Shown: positions 29,601 through 32,500 of the stretch, piece by piece
Numbering within the stretch: the first letter of the stretch is position 1
How the letters are laid out: every line of letters starts with the position of its first letter
Source: a virus
Strand: one strand, 5' to 3'
IMG/VR virus record: IMGVR_UViG_3300037882_000046
Span: 1-32,500 of that record
Length of the DNA stretch: 32,500 bases
Notes under the pieces: model-generated
What the model was told of the DNA's origin: nothing
What the model saw: only the letters and a program-made list of their open reading frames with translations
Databases searched by the model: none
Translations under genes and position numbers: made by a program

Positions 29601-30667
29601 CTAAATACTACATTTTCAGATGCTACATTTAACCCTGTGCCACTAGCTACATTAATGTTTAATGCACCTGTAAGTGTGCCACCTGCTAATGGTAGATAGG
29701 ATGCTAAATCAGATGTCAATGCAAGTGTGCCATCAGCAGCAGGAAAATTATATGTGTAAGTAGTATTATTTGATAGTAAACTAGCAGAAAATGTTGCTGT
29801 CCTGATTAAAGCTGGGCCTTGACTATATTGGAAACTTAAACTATTTGATCCTGATGCAAAAATTGATGTGTACCCATTTAGTCCTGTACTGCCACCACTA
29901 AACTGTTTAAATCCTAAATATCCAAAACTGCTTGTATTATCTCCATTGATAAATGTACTACTATTTGATAGTGCATATATCCCTAAATTAAGTCCACCAG
30001 TTGCACCTGAATATGGCACATATGTAGATGCTGCACTTGATGTAGTCAAATATGTGCTAGAATCTACTGATCCATCTGCCTTTAAAAATTGACTTGATGT
30101 GCCGCCTGTTTTGACTAATGTAGTAGCTTCTAATGTTCCTACAATAGTAGCAGCATTCCCTGATCCCCCTGTTTTGTTTACATAGATTCCCTCACTATTG
30201 CCACCCTTTGTGATGTTCAAAGCTATGCCGCTGCCACTTGAATGATTAATAGCAAATGTATTACTACCCCCACTTGATGCAAAGCTACCAGTTGCACCTG
30301 TGATCACATCAGCAGTCAAATCAAAAGTACCCAAATTCACATTTGCAGTTGCACCTGTGTATGGCACATACCCACTCAAATCAATAGTAGCATTCACCCA
30401 ATTAGATCCATTATATTGTAGCACCTGACCATTGCTTGCACTAGTGATGATCACATCACTCAGCTGTGTCAATGAATAGTCACCCTCAGCAGGTACTACA
30501 GATCCAAATCTGCCATTGAATGAAACTACCCCTGCACCTGTCAATGTTTTTAAATCACTGATGGTAGTCTTGTATAAATATCCAGTACTAGGATCACCCA
30601 CAGCCATCAAATCTGATAGGCTCAATGATGCCCTACTGTCTAATTCGTTTATTTTCTTATTTGCCAT
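28403..30667 (-). CDS. Tail fibre with C-terminal S74 chaperone domain
   Basis: A 754-residue protein. The N-terminus (MANKKINELDSRASLSLSDL) and repeated YVPYTGATANVNLG / YVPYSGATGGLNLG segments at about 100 and 215 are virion-side and shaft features. The long Gly/Ser/Asn-rich beta shaft ends in an S74 intramolecular chaperone: NTSSDYRLKEDLKDF at about 661, then YDFAWKLDNTRTYGVVAHEL and KSIQELESRIKQLE. S74 domains trimerise the fibre and self-cleave before a conserved Ser. The fibre would bind the host receptor. The part after about residue 350 has foreign base composition. Confidence 0.88.
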   Translation of the reverse strand: MANKKINELDSRASLSLSDLMAVGDPSTGYLYKTTISDLKTLTGAGVVSFNGRFGSVVPAEGDYSLTQLSDVIITSASNGQVLQYNGSNWVNATIDLSGYVPYTGATANVNLGTFDLTADVITGATGSFASSGGSNTFAINHSSGSGIALNITKGGNSEGIYVNKTGGSGNAATIVGTLEATTLVKTGGTSSQFLKADGSVDSSTYLTTSSAASTYVPYSGATGGLNLGIYALSNSSTFINGDNTSSFGYLGFKQFSGGSTGLNGYTSIFASGSNSLSFQYSQGPALIRTATFSASLLSNNTTYTYNFPAADGTLALTSDLASYLPLAGGTLTGALNINVASGTGLNVASENVVFRAGTGFATPRQITFAAGNGPTTYLEAKGYGGNYITDFGIRTYNSSGTAFEVFFATSAGDVGIGNTAPAAKLDVNGTGRFTNNLAIGATLSAWISSAKVLQLNNTAALYAPTDESILSNNVFVDSGDNNKYITTNFASQYRQVSGQHLFYSAASGTAGATISFGTPKLTITSGGNVGIGTSSPTDYSGYTTLHINGKSGSNSGVVRITAADGSSGFNMYSVGAAQFNTTSAVPFIFLTQDTERMRITSGGSVCIGRTSAPSSAYKLAVDDAVYMRVATNGNNMINFFNQSETYVASIVVNASSVAYNTSSDYRLKEDLKDFGGLSLLSNIKVYDFAWKLDNTRTYGVVAHELAEVLPSAVSGEKDGENIQGVDYSKLVPILVKSIQELESRIKQLENKII

Positions 30668-30681
30668 GCTTATAAATAGTA

Positions 30682-31143
30682 TTAACTAGGATATTGGTAT
30701 GATGTAGGTACTTGACATCTGTCAGATGTGAATGGTAAATTCAGGCTGATGTCAGCTTTCCATGCCACTAGATTGTCTGGTGTGTCCTCAGTGATAGGTG
30801 TCAAACTCACATTTGTACTCATTTCAAATTCAAATTCATTGTACATCAGCTGTGCCAGGATGTCCTGTGCTACTGATAGCATATCACTCAATGCCTCTGT
30901 CTCATTTACTTTCTCTGCTAGCATTCTATCAAAGAAATACAAAGTGAAATTCAATGTCAATGTCCTAGTAGATATATTGCTAGGCACTACATCAAAGTAC
31001 ATGGCAGGATAGATATTGTCAGCACTCTCACCTAGAAACTCATCAAAGTCACCAAAATAAACTGTATTAATTTGTTCGTGTGCCTCTGCTATTGCTTTGA
31101 CCTGGTTTACTATTTGGTTTAATGTCAATGTTTTTGCTGCCAT
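30682..31143 (-). CDS. Tail completion/terminator candidate
   Basis: A 153-residue protein (MAAKTLTLNQIVNQVKAIAE) of alpha/beta type with NTVYFGDFDEFLGESADNIY and FTLYFFDRMLAEKVNE. Its size and place after the portal and connector gene and before the fibre match the tail terminator/head-tail joining proteins of siphophages. No diagnostic motif is seen. Confidence 0.62.
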   Translation of the reverse strand: MAAKTLTLNQIVNQVKAIAEAHEQINTVYFGDFDEFLGESADNIYPAMYFDVVPSNISTRTLTLNFTLYFFDRMLAEKVNETEALSDMLSVAQDILAQLMYNEFEFEMSTNVSLTPITEDTPDNLVAWKADISLNLPFTSDRCQVPTSYQYPS

Positions 31144-31202
31144 TTTTTGTTTGTTTTTCTAGATAAACCTTTAGCTTATCCTGATTTTTTCTACTATATG
31201 TT

Positions 31203-31796
31203 TTATTCGCCATCACAGCATCTGTTTATGTTACCCTGATATTTTTCCTCAAATGTCATTTTCTTATCACAGCAATCATCACCCAGCCAAATGCTAGTAG
31301 TGTATGATTGATTGTCTGGCAGGATAGTATCTACACCGTTCCCTGGATTGTTATACAGCGGAAATAGTACACTGGTAGATGCCTGTTTCAAATATTTTAC
31401 CAGTCTTTGTTTGTAAAATTCAGCCCTTGATCTGTATCTGTCTGCTACATCAATCATGTCCTGTGCAGATGGCAGATCAGTATTTTCACTGCTCTTTCTC
31501 ACCACACCTTTATTGTAAAACTGATAAGACAGCCCCATTGGCAATTCACTCATCACATAATACACCAGGCAGTTTGTGATATATCTGTCAATTAGATCAG
31601 CTTCATTTGCTGTCAAATTATTTGCTGCCACACCATCCTGCAATCTCTCATATAGTCCTGTGCCTAATGCTGGCAAAATGTACATGTCCTGTGCAGTCAG
31701 GATCTCAGGCAATACTAGTTTTTCATCTACATTTGCATGCAATCCTGTTCTTTCCTTTATTGTGTCTACTGAAATAAAAAGTATATTTCTGCTCAT
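31203..31796 (-). CDS. Head-tail connector candidate
   Basis: A 197-residue mostly helical protein (MSRNILFISVDTIKERTGLH, NVDEKLVLPEILTAQDMYIL, then GTGLYERLQDGV). Residues about 75-140 form helices, and the Cys-rich tail GDDCCDKKMTFEEKYQG with CC pairs near the end is unusual. It follows the portal by five bases. Helical proteins of this size right after the portal commonly form the connector ring. Confidence 0.68.
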   Translation of the reverse strand: MSRNILFISVDTIKERTGLHANVDEKLVLPEILTAQDMYILPALGTGLYERLQDGVAANNLTANEADLIDRYITNCLVYYVMSELPMGLSYQFYNKGVVRKSSENTDLPSAQDMIDVADRYRSRAEFYKQRLVKYLKQASTSVLFPLYNNPGNGVDTILPDNQSYTTSIWLGDDCCDKKMTFEEKYQGNINRCCDGE

Positions 31797-31801
31797 TGTT
31801 C

Positions 31802-32500
31802 TTATTTTTTAATTACTATGTTACTCACCCATGTATGTCTGCAGCTAGGGCTGTGCTGACCTGTAGGCATTGTCCACCAGCCGCCTCTCCTATCAAATAC
31901 ACTGTAGCCTAGTCTAGCAGTGATCTGTTGAATATCTGATCTGCTGTACACCTTATTTATTGCCATCAATCTTTTGCAGAATGATCTAGATGTAGCAGAA
32001 TCTGCCACTGCACCCACTCTTGCAAGTTTTTCAAAATCCCAGTCATATTTGTAAACTACTTTAAAATTTGTAGTCTGTGCAGGCTCACCTGGTGTCAATC
32101 TACTCAATGGCTTGACTGGCTGTCTTTCAATGATCCCACCTACTACCTTTTGTTTTAAGATGCCAGCTTTGTCTAGTCTTTCCATCACTTTGATGATAAT
32201 AGCCAGTTCAGTCTTTGTCACATCAGCCAAAACCTCAGGTGTGATCCTTTTATCCTTAGTCACCAAATCAATCACATTCTTTTCTAGATCACTCAATACC
32301 ATATCAGCAAATTCCATGGACATTGTCTCATTGTCATCCATTGCCTCTATTGAATGGAATTTCACATTCTTTTTTTTTAAAATACTATAGTCATCAGCAC
32401 TCTCACCAAACTGTGCAAAGATACCTAGCACATCATCCTCACTGAATTTCAATGCCTGTGTCTGCTCATCCTCACCTAGCCATGTGTTCACCTCATCATC
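31802..32500 (-). CDS. Portal protein, C-terminal part (continues from base 1-1425)
   Basis: The frame runs to the stop at 31802 and joins the 1425-1 frame through the repeated 99 bases. The final about 200 residues contain a charged helical region (MSMEFADMVLSDLEKNVIDL, TKTELAIIIKVMERLDKAG) and an end module VADSATSRSFCKRLMAINKV ... RRGGWWTMPTGQHSPSCRHT. This last part, with Cys/His/Trp residues, resembles the C-terminus of MuF-type minor head proteins attached to Bacteroidota phage portals. No separate MuF gene is visible, so the portal probably carries it as a fusion. Confidence 0.75.
   Translation of the reverse strand, partial: DDEVNTWLGEDEQTQALKFSEDDVLGIFAQFGESADDYSILKKKNVKFHSIEAMDDNETMSMEFADMVLSDLEKNVIDLVTKDKRITPEVLADVTKTELAIIIKVMERLDKAGILKQKVVGGIIERQPVKPLSRLTPGEPAQTTNFKVVYKYDWDFEKLARVGAVADSATSRSFCKRLMAINKVYSRSDIQQITARLGYSVFDRRGGWWTMPTGQHSPSCRHTWVSNIVIKK
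32402..32500. repeat. Terminal direct repeat, right copy
   Basis: Identical to 1-99. The unique circular length is therefore 32,401 bp. It lies within the portal coding sequence. Confidence 0.95.

Noticed and set aside
31067-31213. Minus-strand frame of 48 codons starting MANKTYSRKNQDKLKVYLEK
   Set aside because: It fills the 59-base gap but overlaps the 153-residue gene by 77 bases and has very basic, low-information sequence. It may be real, but support is too weak to list.
1-32500. Integrase, excisionase or divergent repressor indicating a temperate phage
   Set aside because: No tyrosine or serine recombinase motifs and no plus-strand gene were found. The ERF-type and VRR-NUC proteins do not need lysogeny.
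1-32500. tRNA genes, rRNA genes or CRISPR arrays
   Set aside because: No cloverleaf-like segment, rRNA block or regular repeat-spacer array was seen by eye in the few non-coding gaps. The repeats at 11629-12022 are too short and irregular for CRISPR.

Overview
The window is a complete or nearly complete small tailed-phage genome. Bases 1-99 recur exactly as 32402-32500, so the sequence closes into a circle of 32,401 bp, and the portal gene is cut by the arbitrary ends. All recognised genes lie on the minus strand, tightly packed and mostly joined by ATGA or TAATG overlaps. I see no integrase, no divergently transcribed repressor, no tRNA or rRNA gene and no CRISPR array, so a virulent siphovirus-like phage is the best reading. 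The host is probably a member of the Bacteroidota. Leaders are A/T-rich without clear Shine-Dalgarno sequences, TTG-N20-TAnnTTTG promoter-like motifs occur, and many proteins resemble families I know from Bacteroidota phages (FSKTIVLPG tail protein, XkdF-type protease, DUF5522-like Cys motif, basic 40-residue KVNFGKRKAG peptide).

In transcription order (descending coordinates): the early/middle block (about 26.2 to 13.2 kb) carries a metallophosphoesterase, DUF3310, an HExxH protein, a Cys-rich protein, an ERF-type annealing protein, an SSB-like acidic-tailed protein, a winged-helix protein, a replisome organiser with a candidate helicase loader, a VRR-NUC nuclease, a sigma-like factor, membrane peptides, a glycosyltransferase, an HNH nuclease, a methyltransferase, TerS and TerL. 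A 394-bp non-coding region (11629-12022) follows, full of ordered direct and inverted repeats; it is a candidate replication origin or late control region. Next come the tail genes (assembly chaperones G/GT with a probable -1 frameshift, tail proteins, tape measure), then the head genes (XkdF-type protease, scaffold, capsid, tail-tube candidate, portal), connectors, an S74 tail fibre, and a lysis cassette (small membrane proteins, a candidate unimolecular spanin, a holin candidate and an M15 endolysin).

The most notable points are: (1) the G/GT slippery site of nine T residues; (2) the repeat-dense 394-bp region; (3) a compositional island (about 28.07-29.6 kb) covering the fibre C-terminal half and its downstream gene, rich in CpG and free of GATC/CTAG while the rest of the phage is strongly CpG-poor, which indicates recent exchange of a host-range module; (4) a TAGTAAA-N6-TTTACTA palindrome at three early intergenic sites, two of them merged with promoter-like elements; (5) tail genes placed ahead of the head genes; and (6) five short translationally coupled genes of 31-58 codons that are easily missed.

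Functional calls rest on motif reading and memory of families. No database search was possible, and many small proteins remain unassigned.
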